This document shows positions 1 through 7,800 of a DNA stretch of 24,623 nucleotides, in pieces. The translations under genes and the position numbers were made by a program. The first letter of the stretch is position 1. Every line of letters starts with the position of its first letter. Source of the stretch: DTU013 sp964490975 (GTDB lineage: Bacteria; Bacillota; Clostridia; Acetivibrionales; DTU013); contig CAZBEQ010000051.1 in NCBI GenBank assembly GCA_964490975.1, positions 1 through 24,623 on the forward strand. Direction: 5' to 3'. The notes beneath the pieces were generated by a model that saw only the letters and a program-made list of their open reading frames with translations, was not told where the DNA came from and searched no databases.

Positions 1-233
1 TGCCTTAGTTGTTAGACAATCTTTTTACCTTTATTTTTTCATGCGTTTGCCCTGGCGAAATCCACGGCGAAATCACGAATCCATATTTTCCCTAGTCCCT
101 CACTTGACAAAATCTCAAGTAGGGTGCAGACTAAGGTTACATAACCTGTAAAACGAGCCATTATTAAGAAAAATGGTTTACGATAATCAGCTTTTCTCTC
201 AATTAATTGCTTTAGTTTGCTCCTTACTTGAAA
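1..233. other. Gene-free left edge, possible decayed coding DNA
   Basis: No intact gene is visible. On the minus strand a 40-codon stretch stays open over roughly 50-170 and ends in TGA, but I cannot assign it to a family and other frames are broken by stops. It lies directly downstream of the C39 peptidase relic and shows no homology to the rest of that exporter, so the relic is cut off here. A decayed insertion-sequence end is possible, but I see no terminal inverted repeats. Confidence 0.3.
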
Positions 234-542
234 TTAAATATCAACTATTACGTGAGCTATTGCCGGATGAGGAAATTTGCTGGAAAAGCTATCCTTGCTC
301 CCTATTACACCTGTTGTGGTAAAACCTAACTTTCCAGCAGCTTTTATAACACCGTAAACATTGGTTCATATTTTATTTGTACTGGCAGTGTTACGATTTT
401 TGAGATGGGAATTTATGGCTGTAATATCTGGATATTGTAGTAAGGCATGTAAAGGCACATCTGTTATATCGTGCTGTTTTAGACATAGCGTCTCAATAAA
501 TTTATTTACATCATATCCTACTGATGGAAACACAAGATGGAT
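234..542 (-). pseudogene. Decayed peptidase C39 domain of a bacteriocin-type ABC exporter
   Basis: Reading the minus strand with frame changes restores a peptidase C39 domain, the N-terminal leader-peptide protease of bacteriocin/lantibiotic ABC exporters. In order: KQHDITD (about 479-460), a one-base frame change, CAFTCLTTISRYYS (from 459) with the catalytic-cysteine position at 459-457, another frame change, RNTASTNKI, a TGA where family members usually have Gly, then VYGVIKAAGKLGF, GVIGSKDSFSSKFP and AIAHVIVD, ending at TAA 236-234. Intact family members read KQHDITDCGAACL, then GTDKxGTN, then AIAHVIVD. At least two frameshifts and one nonsense codon make it nonfunctional. The catalytic His/Asp segment, membrane domain and ATPase domain are missing. 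Homology upstream of 482 is uncertain. Recognition is from family knowledge and was not searched. Confidence 0.72.
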
Positions 543-800
543 GATGTACTAGTACATGATTTGCTTTTTTCCAGAGTATATGGCTGTATGTAGGGTAAAT
601 CTTACATGCAATTTTTGTACAATAATGATTAAAAATTGGATAAAATGCAATATACATACGTAAAAACGCATTATATGAAACACTTCTTGTTATTACATCC
701 TAAGGAATGTATATTTTAATTATCTCGTATTGACAATATTTATCTTTTGGGTTGAACGTGAGATAAAATGCGATACGTGGTAAGAACTAAAGAAACAATA
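543..800. other. Intergenic region upstream of the chemotaxis receptor
   Basis: AT-rich DNA with no gene. It begins at a 14-bp perfect palindrome (544-557, atgtactagtacat) that extends to 20 bp with one mismatched pair (541-560). A TTGACA hexamer lies at 730-735 but no good -10 box follows at 16-18 bp, so I do not call the receptor promoter. The motif gataaaatgc occurs twice (around 639 and 762), significance unknown. Confidence 0.4.
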
Positions 801-845
801 GGGGGGAGTATTATGAAGCTAGATTCTAACAAGCAAAAAAAAAAA
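801..845 (+). promoter_or_regulatory. Strong SD and ATG followed by an A11 slippery run at the receptor start
   Basis: A Shine-Dalgarno GGGGGGAG (801-808) is correctly spaced before ATG 813. That ATG reads MKLDSNKQ and enters an uninterrupted run of 11 A (835-845). In the genomic frame it ends at TGA 870-872 after 19 codons. One extra A, or a -1 slip on A-AAA-AAA, joins it exactly to the chemotaxis receptor frame as MKLDSNKQKKKIYLPFSLG. Homopolymer slippage, phase variation or a sequencing error would each explain it. Confidence 0.7.
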
Positions 846-850
846 TTTAT

Positions 851-2842
851 TTGCCATTTTCACTTGGTTTGAAGAGTAAGCTGGTAATTTCATTCCTATC
901 TATTTTGCTTGCAGTCATGCTGGTTACGACGATTTATTTTATTAATAATTCGACAACCAGAATCAAAGCTGACTTGCAGGACAAATTATTCAGTAACAGT
1001 ATTGCTGCCAACATTATGGTGGAATCCAATACGGAACTGCTGGATAGTTTATGTTTCAACATATCTAACGACAACTCTCTAAAGATGCTGCTTCAGTTTC
1101 AAATGGCGTCACAGATATCTGACTACTGTAAAGAGATAACTAAAGAAAACGCTAGCATTGATGATCTGGTTTTGACTGATGCATCCGGTAAGGTGCTGTT
1201 TTCCAGTAATGAAGATATTGTAGCTTCGCTTACTCCTCTGATAACAAAAGGTGAAGAAGTAAGCGGACTCTATTTGCTGAAAAATATTAATAAAATATCC
1301 TTGCGTGCAGTTAAAGATAACACAAATGTAACTATTGGCTTTGTGATTATTACTCATGATATGGAGAAGGATATTGCCAGCTTTAAGGACATCAGCAGTA
1401 GAATCAAGACATATACCATGTTATACAGGGAGAGCAAGCTTATATTCATGACAGATATGAATAAAAAGGTTTATACTCCAGAGGATCAGAATTATGGAAG
1501 GGTAGCTTTCGATAAAATATGTAAATTGCCTGATGGCAGCTATTCGTCAAATATAACAAAGAATCTGTTCAAGCTCGATTTATTCATAAATTACAAGTGT
1601 CTCAAGGATTTAGAAGGGAAACCCATAGGGCTGCTTGCTGTAGGAGAGACTAATACTAATTTGAAGAATAATACAAGCAAGGTATTTCTGAACATGCTGC
1701 TCATACTGGTGATAAGTATAGTAATTGCTTCGGTTTTGATATATCTGCTTGCTCTCAGAATAACAAAACCAATCAATGTGCTTGTCTCCCTGATGAAAAA
1801 GGTCGAAAGCGGCGATCTTACGGCGAAGTCCCAGACTAACAGCAAAGATGAAATCGGATTCCTGACGCAAGGCTTTAATAGCATGGTTGAGGAATTGAAT
1901 AAGCTTGTTGTGACTATTATTTCGAAATCTGAGAATATATTGGAGGCAAGCACTGTACTTGGTACAGTATACGCTGGTATTACTAAAGGTGTAGATAATA
2001 TTGTTGCTTCGATAAAAGAGGTTGCGGACGGCAATGAAACTAATTCTGCTTCAGTCGAGGAGGTTTCGGCGGGACTTGAGGAAGTGGCAGGCGAAGCATC
2101 CAATATTGCAAGTGAATGCAACGCCTCACTGAGTATTAGTGCGCTTGCTGTGAGCAATGCTGGTAATGGCATAAAATCCATTTCCAAAGTAAAAGCTTCT
2201 GTTAACAGCGTAGTGGATGAATCACGTATTACTCTGGATAAAATTCTGGAGCTTGAGAATTGTTCCCAGAAAATAGAGAAAATAGTGAGAGCGATTGTAC
2301 AAATTGCAGACAATATAAATCTGCTCGGACTGAATGCAGCAATAGAGGCGGCTCGGGCCGGACAATTCGGAGCCGGTTTTGCAGTTGTCGCCGGTGAAAT
2401 CAATAAGCTTTCGGCTCAGACTAAAAGTAAGGTTAATGAAGTAACGGAAATAAACCATGAAATTGTTCAAAAAGTAAATGATTCGGTAAATGTTATAAAA
2501 CAAAGCACAAATGCCGTAGAAGAGAGTGCTCTGCTGTTTGGTGAGCTTGAAAGCGTAATTTCAGGAATTTCGCAATCCATTATCGATATGGATACGAATA
2601 TAAGGAAAATTACCGATGGAGCGGTTACGCAGGCAAGCACATCTGAAGAAATTGCTACTACAATGGATAACATTACAAGCACTACGGAGGAGACGGCGGA
2701 AGCTTCTACAAGCATATATGATGCCGCTAAAAATGTTTTGGATAATATGAATGATACTAAAATACAGATAAAGGTACTCGAGGAAACATCAAAAAACCTT
2801 AAGGATCTGGTAAAAAGATTCAACGTGGCTTCAGTAGAGTAG
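851..2842 (+). CDS. Methyl-accepting chemotaxis protein
   Basis: Transmembrane chemoreceptor that passes ligand occupancy to the CheA/CheW kinase complex. Numbered from TTG 851: transmembrane helix 1 (residues about 10-31), an extracytoplasmic sensor region of about 245 residues that looks Cache/PAS-like, transmembrane helix 2 (about 278-301), HAMP (about 302-355), then the coiled-coil signalling domain with the conserved hairpin tip NLLGLNAAIEAARAG and FAVVAGEI near residues 487-515. The C-terminus RFNVASVE has no CheR-docking pentapeptide. TTG 851 has no ribosome binding site. The real start is probably ATG 813, which has a very strong SD but is one base out of frame across an A11 run. The extended N-terminus MKLDSNKQKKKIYLPF suits a class-I receptor. 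The ligand cannot be inferred and no other che genes are in the window. Confidence 0.93.
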   Translation: MPFSLGLKSKLVISFLSILLAVMLVTTIYFINNSTTRIKADLQDKLFSNSIAANIMVESNTELLDSLCFNISNDNSLKMLLQFQMASQISDYCKEITKENASIDDLVLTDASGKVLFSSNEDIVASLTPLITKGEEVSGLYLLKNINKISLRAVKDNTNVTIGFVIITHDMEKDIASFKDISSRIKTYTMLYRESKLIFMTDMNKKVYTPEDQNYGRVAFDKICKLPDGSYSSNITKNLFKLDLFINYKCLKDLEGKPIGLLAVGETNTNLKNNTSKVFLNMLLILVISIVIASVLIYLLALRITKPINVLVSLMKKVESGDLTAKSQTNSKDEIGFLTQGFNSMVEELNKLVVTIISKSENILEASTVLGTVYAGITKGVDNIVASIKEVADGNETNSASVEEVSAGLEEVAGEASNIASECNASLSISALAVSNAGNGIKSISKVKASVNSVVDESRITLDKILELENCSQKIEKIVRAIVQIADNINLLGLNAAIEAARAGQFGAGFAVVAGEINKLSAQTKSKVNEVTEINHEIVQKVNDSVNVIKQSTNAVEESALLFGELESVISGISQSIIDMDTNIRKITDGAVTQASTSEEIATTMDNITSTTEETAEASTSIYDAAKNVLDNMNDTKIQIKVLEETSKNLKDLVKRFNVASVE

Positions 2843-3057
2843 AAAAAGGCTTGTTGTGAAAATGAGCCTCTTACCAGGGCTACCAGGACAGTAATGTGCG
2901 ATTAGGAAGCGGTATCCGGATGAAACATGTCTTTAGTCTATTTCGGTATAGGCTTCCTATTGCATATAATCCTTCTAGCAGATAAGTAAGGTATACCTGA
3001 ATTTGTTTTCTGAAAGCGGAGCGGCTTATGTAATAAGTAAGGGCAGGTGATACGGAT

Positions 3058-4416
3058 TTGCGATCTCATATTGTACCGGAGAAAAGAAATGAAAAGCCCA
3101 AAGAACGTATTGCTAAACCAGCAAAGAAGATTGATCATGAGTATTTTGATTCACTGACGAACCTGCCGAATCGAGCCAATATGATTGACAAGCTTGAGGA
3201 AGCTGTAAGACGAACAATTCTGGAAGATACTCATTTCGCAATTATGCTGCTGGATCTGGATGAATTTAAAAACATTAATAACGTAATGGGGTATTCCACT
3301 GGGGACGAACTATTGAAGATGCTAGCCGATAGTTTGATGAATTTTGTAAAAGGACGAGGAATAATATCTCGTTTCGGTGATGATGAATTTTTATTATTAC
3401 TGGAGAATGTATCCTTGATCGAAGACATGAAGGAGAATATAGCGGAATTGACTGCTATATTTGAAAATCAATGGATAATTAATGGAAATGAGTTTCATAT
3501 ATCAGTATGCGGCGGTGTTGCCTTATGTCCACAGAATGGAAGGAATGCAGAAGAATTGATCAAGTGTGCGAATTCAGCCATAAATTCCGCAAAGGTGCTT
3601 GGAAAAGGCAGCATTCAATTCTTTGGCTCTTCAGCAGACGATACTATACGATATAAGCTATACATAGAGAATGGCCTCAGAAAAGCCTTTAAAAATAATG
3701 AACTTGAATTGTACTACCAGCCGCAGATAGATTTAAAAAGTAGAAAAGTAAGGGGCCATGAAGCACTTCTCAGATGGAACAGACCGGAATATGGGTTTGT
3801 TCCATCTGAGAAATTCATACCTATAGCAGAGGAAACCGGGCTGATTATTCCCATTGGTGAATGGGTTCTGAAAACCGCATGTGAGCAGATGAGAAAATGG
3901 CAGGAGCAAGGTTTTGAAAATGGTATGATCTGTGTGAATGTTTCCGCAAAACAGATTAAAGATACTGATTTTGCGGATAAAGTAAAAAAAATACTTGTTC
4001 AAACAAATCTTGCTCCAAAGTATCTGGAGCTTGAGATAACTGAAAGCACCTTAATTGATTTTTCGGATAAATCGGTCAGTTCTTTGGAAGACTTAAAAAA
4101 AGCGGGGGTTAGTATTTCGCTGGATGATTTCGGAACTGGCTATTCATCCCTGAGTTATATTAATCGGCTGCCGATAAACATAATAAAAATTGATAAGACG
4201 TTTATTGATGATGTACACTATAACGGAAAAGGACAATCGATTATTTATTTAATAATTTCATTGGTACATAAGATGAATATAAGAGTTGTTGCAGAAGGAG
4301 TTGAAACTAAGGTACAACTTAAATATCTTAAGGAATGCGGCTGCGATCTGGTTCAGGGATACCTGACGGGCAGACCGAAGCCGATGGAGGCGATATTGTA
4401 CAAAAACCAAATTTGA
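3058..4416 (+). CDS. GGDEF-EAL cyclic-di-GMP protein, probably a phosphodiesterase
   Basis: Cytoplasmic protein of 452 residues with a short Lys-rich N-terminus and no membrane helix or PAS domain. GGDEF domain is at about 30-190 (SLTNLPNR, LDLDEFKNIN), but the signature reads RFGDDEF (residues 105-111): the second glycine is Asp, and no RxxD inhibitory site precedes it. The EAL domain is at about 205-448 and keeps its active-site set: EALLRW (235-240), NVSAKQ, ELEITES (324-330), DDFGTGYSS (356-364), KIDK (377-380), AEGVE (412-416) and QGY (434-436). This predicts hydrolysis of c-di-GMP to pGpG, with the GGDEF part inactive or a GTP sensor. The TTG start is supported by AGGTGA at 3045-3050 and an in-frame TAA TAA just upstream. 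It may act with the adjacent chemoreceptor on motility or adhesion, which is inference from proximity. Confidence 0.9.
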   Translation: MRSHIVPEKRNEKPKERIAKPAKKIDHEYFDSLTNLPNRANMIDKLEEAVRRTILEDTHFAIMLLDLDEFKNINNVMGYSTGDELLKMLADSLMNFVKGRGIISRFGDDEFLLLLENVSLIEDMKENIAELTAIFENQWIINGNEFHISVCGGVALCPQNGRNAEELIKCANSAINSAKVLGKGSIQFFGSSADDTIRYKLYIENGLRKAFKNNELELYYQPQIDLKSRKVRGHEALLRWNRPEYGFVPSEKFIPIAEETGLIIPIGEWVLKTACEQMRKWQEQGFENGMICVNVSAKQIKDTDFADKVKKILVQTNLAPKYLELEITESTLIDFSDKSVSSLEDLKKAGVSISLDDFGTGYSSLSYINRLPINIIKIDKTFIDDVHYNGKGQSIIYLIISLVHKMNIRVVAEGVETKVQLKYLKECGCDLVQGYLTGRPKPMEAILYKNQI

Positions 4417-4496
4417 GTATGTCACGGCAAGTCAGTATATGACCTGAATTGATATATTACCTAAAACATACCATATTAAGATAATTAGGTGAAAGT

Positions 4497-4979
4497 ATGA
4501 AAATTATTATAATGGGCGATACCCACGGGTATCTGGAAAAAGCTGCTCTGGTTATTGATAAAAACAGAACGGCTAGTATGGTAATACATCTCGGGGATTT
4601 TTATCGTGATGCTATAACGCTATCATCAATGTTTCCTGGAATTCCGATGGAGTATGTATACGGCAACTCCGATATAAGAGTAGAAGGCGTTTGCGCTGAA
4701 AAAGTATTGGAAGTGTCAGGAAAAAGAATTTTTGTAACTCACGGTCACAGGTATGTGATTGATTTAGGCTATGAGCGGCTTATAAAGAAAGCCAGGGAAA
4801 TAGAGGCGGATATTGTTTTATTTGGACATACCCACAGAGCGGAAAAGTTTAAAAAGAAGGGAATATTATTCCTTAATCCAGGAAGCATAGGCAGTTTGCA
4901 GGATACATACAAATGCACATATGCCGTTATTAATATTGAAAGTAAAAAATGGGGGATAGAAATTTTGAGTTTTAAGTAG
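4497..4979 (+). CDS. YfcE/MJ0936-family metallophosphoesterase
   Basis: A 160-residue calcineurin-like phosphoesterase. The dinuclear metal ligands are all present: D8 and H10 (GDTHG), D34 (HLGDF), N57 (YGNSD), H82 (THGHR), and H111 and H113 (FGHTHRAE). The LNPGSIG segment near residue 126 is typical of the YfcE subgroup. Length is normal for the family. Members cleave phosphodiesters in vitro, and the cellular substrate is usually unknown. The ATG is preceded by AGGTGA with good spacing. The gene sits 80 bp after the GGDEF-EAL gene on the same strand and could be co-transcribed, since no clear terminator separates them. The nucleotide-phosphodiester theme is shared, but a role in c-di-GMP turnover is not shown. 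Confidence 0.9.
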   Translation: MKIIIMGDTHGYLEKAALVIDKNRTASMVIHLGDFYRDAITLSSMFPGIPMEYVYGNSDIRVEGVCAEKVLEVSGKRIFVTHGHRYVIDLGYERLIKKAREIEADIVLFGHTHRAEKFKKKGILFLNPGSIGSLQDTYKCTYAVINIESKKWGIEILSFK

Positions 4980-5027
4980 TACGTTAATAGATCCTACCTA
5001 CATTATATTCGATTCTACGGGAATATT

Positions 5028-5327
5028 ATGGATAATGCAATTGAAGCCTGCCTTGAGCGAAAATCAGACAAAATGTTTATTATACTTGAAATCAGTGCCG
5101 ATAAATCATTTTACCTTTTTAAGATAACAAACAGTGGTGAACAAATAAAGGACAGGAATTTCGGGGAGTTGTTTGAGTACGGATATTCAACAAAGCCGGG
5201 TAAGGGAAGGGGTATGGGGCTATATATCGTTAGCAGGACTTTAAAAAAGTACCATGGCAGAATATATGTAGAAAGCAGTCCCGAGAGTACCACCTTTACA
5301 ATATTCATTCCTGGGAGCAAAGGGTAG
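5028..5327 (+). pseudogene. Truncated histidine kinase: ATPase domain only
   Basis: Ninety-nine codons covering only the ATP-binding domain of an Agr/Cit-type sensor kinase. It has the N box (MDNAIEAC), GEQIKDRNF, the G1-like FEYGYSTK and the G2 box GKGRGMGL, ending IFIPGSKG. It aligns along its length with residues about 413-513 of the convergent kinase at 5350-6891, roughly 40-45% identical by eye. Codons upstream (RFYGNI before the ATG) still resemble the family GNLMDN context, and the frame is open back to the phosphoesterase stop at 4977-4979, so an N-terminal part was lost rather than never present. There is no sensor or phosphoacceptor His, and no good ribosome binding site at ATG 5028. 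It is a remnant, although a free ATPase protein cannot be excluded. Its last 29 codons recur at 9196-9282. Confidence 0.75.
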
Positions 5328-5436
5328 ATGGTGCATTATCTTTAGCATATCAGCCCTGCTTATGATTTCTTACCGGCAGGAATACTGTGAAGGTTGTTTT
5401 TCCATTATTGCTTTGCACATTTATCGCAGCATTATA
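5243..5436 (+). repeat. Direct repeat copy A (tail-to-tail kinase ends)
   Basis: Copy A of a repeat of about 190 bp. It covers the last codons of the truncated plus-strand kinase, the 22-bp gap, and the last codons of the minus-strand kinase. Copy B is at 9199-9388 in the same orientation, offset 3,955 bp. By eye about 150 of the best 176 positions match, with one indel in the A run. The outer ends are less clear. Confidence 0.85.
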
Positions 5437-6891
5437 TTTCCTCAGGGTCCTGCTCACAATATGCAGCCCGAAGCCATGACCGTCCCCCTTTTTTGTGGTA
5501 TAGCCGGGTTTGAACATCTTTCTCAGATCATTTTCGGAGATAGGAGATCCGGTGTTCGAGATTTCCATATTACAATGATTATCCTTCAGGAATATCTCTA
5601 TTCCGACCTCTTTATCGGGTGCATCCGATTCGCTGCAAGCTTCTATGGCATTATCCATCAGATTGCCGGCTATTGTACATAAATCCGAAGGGCTGATTCT
5701 TACGTTATCAAGGCATGCAGCAATATTAATTTTAAACACTATGTTATTCTCTCTTGCGCGAGCTTCAGTTTCCTCGATCAAAATAGCTAGCGTATGGCAT
5801 CTACCCAACTTTGACAATATTCCTGATAAGTGCATATTTTCATTTAGTTCATCCAGGTATTGCTTCAATTCTTCATATTCACCCAGCACAGCCATACCGC
5901 GGATAATACCCAAATGTTTTGAGTAATCATGGCGTTGAGCCTGCAAATTTAAAATCTCCAGCTTATTGGAAAATTCCTTGTTCAAAGTGGAATAAACAAA
6001 GAAAAGGATTATTGTTATTAATAAAGAGGTCAGTAAAAAGCTGGGCAGGTTTGAGAGAATATGGCGGAATTCGATAAGCCTGACGTTCTCCGGGAAAATA
6101 GCAAGTGAAAGGATAAACGGCTGCTCCATATTCTTAAGCTTTAAGTATTTGTTCAGTATTAGCGCATTTTTGCCATCAATATTTATTTGTGCAAAGCCTT
6201 CCTTGAGTTTCGCGTATGAACCGGGGTTAATGGGACTGTTCAAATTGACGGGTGCTCCATTGAGATTAAAAATGAGATATCCATTTGCAAAGCCATAATA
6301 TTCATATAAATTGCCCTCTATCTCTCTATCTACCGAAACCTGAAAATCAAGAAGGCTATAGGCTGTTATTATTGCTCCGATCCTTTCCTTTGGTTCATTA
6401 AGGGCCTTATTTTCATAGAAAACAGGAAGATAGAGAATTCTTTGTACTCCATTATTGTAAATATACGCAGTATAAGACGTATCATGCATAGGAATGCCTG
6501 ATATGTCCTTCAGACAGGTAGTGTTGTTGAAAATTATCAAATCCTTTCGGTCGGTAATTATAAACTTATAACCATTCATTTTAATACGTGTATCCTTTTC
6601 CAGATAATCCTTTAGTTGACTGTAAAGTGAAAGACTCAAGGGCATTCTGAGTAAATTGTTTTCGTAAAGACTCATGGCATACCCGGTTCTATCGCTAAAT
6701 TCAGCATCCATTGAAAGAACAAAGCTTTCAAGCTTTGTTTGCATGTTATTCCTTATCCAGGCATGTGCAGAATTTATTGATGAGAATAAAAATGTGGATA
6801 ATAGTGCAACTATGATGAGAACATAAGATACTATACGAAAAAGCTTTGTTCTGTTTTGAAAAAATATTTTATAAAGTATTTCAGTTATCAT
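5350..6891 (-). CDS. Sensor histidine kinase, Agr/Cit type, partner of the LytTR regulator
   Basis: Membrane sensor kinase of 513 residues. Helix 1 is about 20-41, an extracytoplasmic domain of about 240 residues follows (Cache-like, not identified further), then helix 2 at about 282-301. A short coiled region leads to the phosphoacceptor motif QRHDYSKHL (H321), which is typical of SpoB-like/HPK10 kinases. The ATPase domain has the N box GNLMDNAIEAC (409-419), SNTGSPI, and the G2 box GDGHGFGLHIVS (469-480). The ATG lies three bases after the stop of the response regulator gene, with GGAG inside the end of that gene, so the two are translationally coupled. The large external domain differs from the multi-helix AgrC sensors and fits a small-molecule or protein-contact sensor. 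The nearby lipoprotein is a candidate partner (inference). The last codons overlap the repeat that recurs at 9.2-9.4 kb. Confidence 0.92.
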   Translation of the reverse strand: MITEILYKIFFQNRTKLFRIVSYVLIIVALLSTFLFSSINSAHAWIRNNMQTKLESFVLSMDAEFSDRTGYAMSLYENNLLRMPLSLSLYSQLKDYLEKDTRIKMNGYKFIITDRKDLIIFNNTTCLKDISGIPMHDTSYTAYIYNNGVQRILYLPVFYENKALNEPKERIGAIITAYSLLDFQVSVDREIEGNLYEYYGFANGYLIFNLNGAPVNLNSPINPGSYAKLKEGFAQINIDGKNALILNKYLKLKNMEQPFILSLAIFPENVRLIEFRHILSNLPSFLLTSLLITIILFFVYSTLNKEFSNKLEILNLQAQRHDYSKHLGIIRGMAVLGEYEELKQYLDELNENMHLSGILSKLGRCHTLAILIEETEARARENNIVFKINIAACLDNVRISPSDLCTIAGNLMDNAIEACSESDAPDKEVGIEIFLKDNHCNMEISNTGSPISENDLRKMFKPGYTTKKGDGHGFGLHIVSRTLRKYNAAINVQSNNGKTTFTVFLPVRNHKQG

Positions 6892-6894
6892 ATC

Positions 6895-7593
6895 TTACTC
6901 CATGTTTGATAAGTGCAGTTTCTCATTCATACCCCTGCTCAGCAATGCAGTTTTTTCAGTACCATAGAACTGAATAGTATAGGCGAGATTGCCACGGGAG
7001 GTTAACTTGGCGATTTTTGTCTTATTGACTATGAATCCTTTATGAGTCTTAACAAAATCATCCGATTCGAGTCTTTTTTCAAAATAGCTAAGGAGAGCTC
7101 GGGTATCGTATACGAATTGCTCGGTATAAATCATGCACCTATGGTTACATTTCTCAATAAAAATAATATCCTTTTGGTCAATTCTGAATACCGTACCCCG
7201 TGCATTAAATACAACATACGCTTCTTTAGGGCGTAATGATTTATTTGCCAGCAAATTTACAGAATTAATCAACCTGTTGCTATTTACCGGCTTGACAAGA
7301 AAATCAAAGGGGTAAACACCGAAAGAGTCAAGCGCGTATTGTGCATGTGCAGTAACGAAAATCAAGCCGATATAAGTACATTTCTCCCGAATCCTTATTG
7401 CCGTTTCCAAACCGTTTATACCTGGCATTTCAATATCGAGAAGTACAATGTCGGTAGTATTATCTACCACGTGGTTTATTAAAGATGCTCCGTCTAAAAA
7501 TACAGTAATTTTACATTCTGTAAAATTTTTTTCAAGAGTGTACTTAAGAAAGGCAATTTCTTTTTCGTTGTCATCGCAAATAGCAATATTCAA
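6895..7593 (-). CDS. LytTR-family response regulator
   Basis: A 232-residue regulator. The receiver domain is residues 1-118, with acidic pocket CDDNE (6-10), phosphoacceptor D53 (LLDIEMPG), TAHAQYA (81-87) and K101 (VKPV). A LytTR DNA-binding domain follows at about 125-230 (IIFIEKCNHRC, FVKTHKGFIVN). LytTR regulators such as AgrA bind pairs of short direct repeats. I choose TTG 7593-7591 as the start because GGAGGG lies just upstream and it gives the canonical NIAICDDNE N-terminus. A longer start at 7626 would add 11 residues without a ribosome binding site. It precedes and is coupled to the kinase gene. Targets are unknown, with the lipoprotein gene 200 bp upstream the nearest candidate. 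Confidence 0.92.
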   Translation of the reverse strand: MNIAICDDNEKEIAFLKYTLEKNFTECKITVFLDGASLINHVVDNTTDIVLLDIEMPGINGLETAIRIREKCTYIGLIFVTAHAQYALDSFGVYPFDFLVKPVNSNRLINSVNLLANKSLRPKEAYVVFNARGTVFRIDQKDIIFIEKCNHRCMIYTEQFVYDTRALLSYFEKRLESDDFVKTHKGFIVNKTKIAKLTSRGNLAYTIQFYGTEKTALLSRGMNEKLHLSNME

Positions 7594-7754
7594 AAATATC
7601 CCTCCGCTATTGCAGTAGATAAGCATACGTCAATTCCCAAAAAGCTGCAACTTTTATTTTTTGCATATTGATAAAGCTATATAGTAAGGTTAACATGCGT
7701 ATCGACAAAAGTCAATATATATAAGTATATCATAAAAATGGGACACCAGACACA

Positions 7755-7790
7755 CGAAAAAACGGTGAGATATTTCACCCACCGTTTCCA
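7755..7790 (-). terminator. Rho-independent terminator after the lipoprotein gene
   Basis: On the minus strand an 8-bp stem AAACGGTG / CACCGTTT (7787-7780 with 7767-7760) is followed by further T residues (six consecutive T counting the stem end). It lies just past the stop of the lipoprotein gene, so that gene is probably monocistronic and separate from the regulator/kinase pair. Confidence 0.7.
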
Positions 7791-7800
7791 GTAATACAGT

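Noticed and set aside
361..552. 63-codon plus-strand open frame
   Set aside because: It has no ribosome binding site or recognisable domain, and it is the antisense shadow of the decayed C39 domain on the minus strand.
1591..2403. 270-codon minus-strand open frame inside the chemoreceptor gene
   Set aside because: Its Ser/Ala/Leu-rich translation is the mirror of the coiled-coil signalling domain. There is no start signal.
2843..3057. Possible c-di-GMP riboswitch before the GGDEF-EAL gene
   Set aside because: A ggctaccagg string recalls part of the GEMM class, but the remaining conserved elements and helices are not present.
4423..4440. 13-mer cacggcaagtcag shared with about 20507-20519
   Set aside because: Several 13-base matches are expected by chance in a window of this size, and there is no flanking similarity.
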